Shown one piece after another: positions 5,793 to 6,225 of a DNA stretch of 6,225 nt; the first letter of the stretch is position 1; every line of letters begins with the position of its first letter. The DNA lies in assembly GCA_003223695.1 (NCBI GenBank), contig QHVY01000229.1:640-6864 (forward strand), written 5' to 3'. The position numbers and the translations under genes were made by a program. The notes below the pieces were generated by a model. That model was not told where the DNA came from. It did no database searches and saw only the letters and a list, made by a program, of their open reading frames with translations. This stretch comes from Acidobacteriota bacterium. Its GTDB lineage: Bacteria; Acidobacteriota; Thermoanaerobaculia; Gp7-AA8.

Positions 5793-6225
5793 ATGATGCG
5801 TCACACGCAGGAAGAGACTGGCGCGTCATCGGTTCTCCACCGCGTTCTATGGATTACGGTCGCTGGATTCGCGATCGCGATTCCTCTTTACATTTCGCCA
5901 CATGCCGAAGACACCTTTCGGCTCCCGAAAGAACTGCTCCTCCGGGCCGAAGCCGTGGCCGCAGCGTCGTCGATCGTCATCGCGGCCATTTGGCAAAAAC
6001 TCAAGTTGCGCTCGCTGTTCTTCGATCGCGTCACAGGTATGGTGCTGGCCGTGTGCGCTGTCGCGGCAGCATCATCTACCGCGCTCTCCGCAAATCGGGC
6101 GATCAGTGTCCGCTCGATGATTTATGTCGCTGCGTGCATCCTGACATTCTGGGCGGTTTACATCGCCGCCTACCGGAAGAACCTCGACAAGGTCGTTCTT
6201 ATCGGTGCTGCAGCGGGCATGCTCA
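5793..6225 (+). CDS. O-antigen ligase/polymerase-like (Wzy/WaaL superfamily) membrane protein, N-terminal part (3' end outside window)
   Basis: The frame is open from 5730 to the right edge; 144 codons follow the ATG at 5793. The product is hydrophobic, with likely membrane segments at about 17-34, 52-67, 82-98 and 108-126 and the start of another from about 134. Between the first two lies DTFRLPKELLLR (40-51), a motif that I associate with the first loop of O-antigen ligase/polymerase-type proteins in polysaccharide clusters. Such proteins polymerise or ligate lipid-linked glycans on the periplasmic face of the inner membrane. Start choice is uncertain: ATG 5793 and the adjacent ATG 5796 fit the protein best, while GTG 5778 has a weak GAGAG ahead of it. 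No strong ribosome binding site is seen for any of them. The diagnostic large periplasmic loop would lie beyond the window, so ligase and polymerase cannot be told apart, and another polytopic protein is possible. Confidence 0.72.
   Translation, partial: MMRHTQEETGASSVLHRVLWITVAGFAIAIPLYISPHAEDTFRLPKELLLRAEAVAAASSIVIAAIWQKLKLRSLFFDRVTGMVLAVCAVAAASSTALSANRAISVRSMIYVAACILTFWAVYIAAYRKNLDKVVLIGAAAGML

Noticed and set aside
1..6225. CRISPR array, tRNA, rRNA, transposase, toxin-antitoxin or phage-defence genes
   Set aside because: I looked on both strands and saw no regularly spaced repeats, no tRNA-like cloverleaf, and no protein signature of these classes. All long frames belong to polysaccharide families.

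Overview
The window is a piece of a bacterial surface-polysaccharide (O-antigen or exopolysaccharide) cluster. It holds six protein-coding genes and no RNA gene, mobile element or CRISPR array that I can see. Base composition is moderately GC-rich (my estimate is high fifties percent). Starts include GTG and TTG as well as ATG. The protein families are shared by many Gram-negative phyla, so I do not name a taxon.

Layout: (1) 2-1123, plus strand, a CapD/FlaA1/WbpM-type nucleotide-sugar 4,6-dehydratase whose frame runs off the left edge. (2) 1124-2155, plus strand, directly abutting it, a WecA/WbpL-type polyprenyl-phosphate sugar-1-phosphate transferase. (3) A three-gene minus-strand operon read right to left: 4253-5335, an NAD-dependent epimerase/dehydratase of the extended SDR type; 3060-4268, a GT4 glycosyltransferase of WbuB type; 2118-3056, a WbpV/WreQ-like SDR. 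These genes overlap or lie 3 nt apart, and the last one overlaps the 3' end of gene 2 tail to tail by 38 bp. (4) 5336-5792, a divergent intergenic region with an unusual set of spaced ATCAGC hexamers. (5) 5793 to the right edge, plus strand, the N-terminal part of a multi-pass membrane protein resembling O-antigen ligase/polymerase (Wzy/WaaL superfamily).

Working model (inference): genes 1, 3 and 2 form the known WbpM-WbpV-WbpL (WreV-WreQ-WreU) functional set. The dehydratase makes UDP-4-keto-6-deoxy-HexNAc, the SDR reduces it (for example to UDP-QuiNAc), and the membrane transferase loads the sugar phosphate onto undecaprenyl phosphate to prime the repeat unit. The GT4 enzyme would add a later sugar. 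The gene at 4253-5335 would make another nucleotide sugar, and the edge membrane protein would polymerise or ligate the product. Nothing here clearly shows a new kind of system. The points most worth a second look are the non-Tyr active-site position in the 4253-5335 SDR, the convergent split of the priming module, and the repeats in the divergent promoter region.
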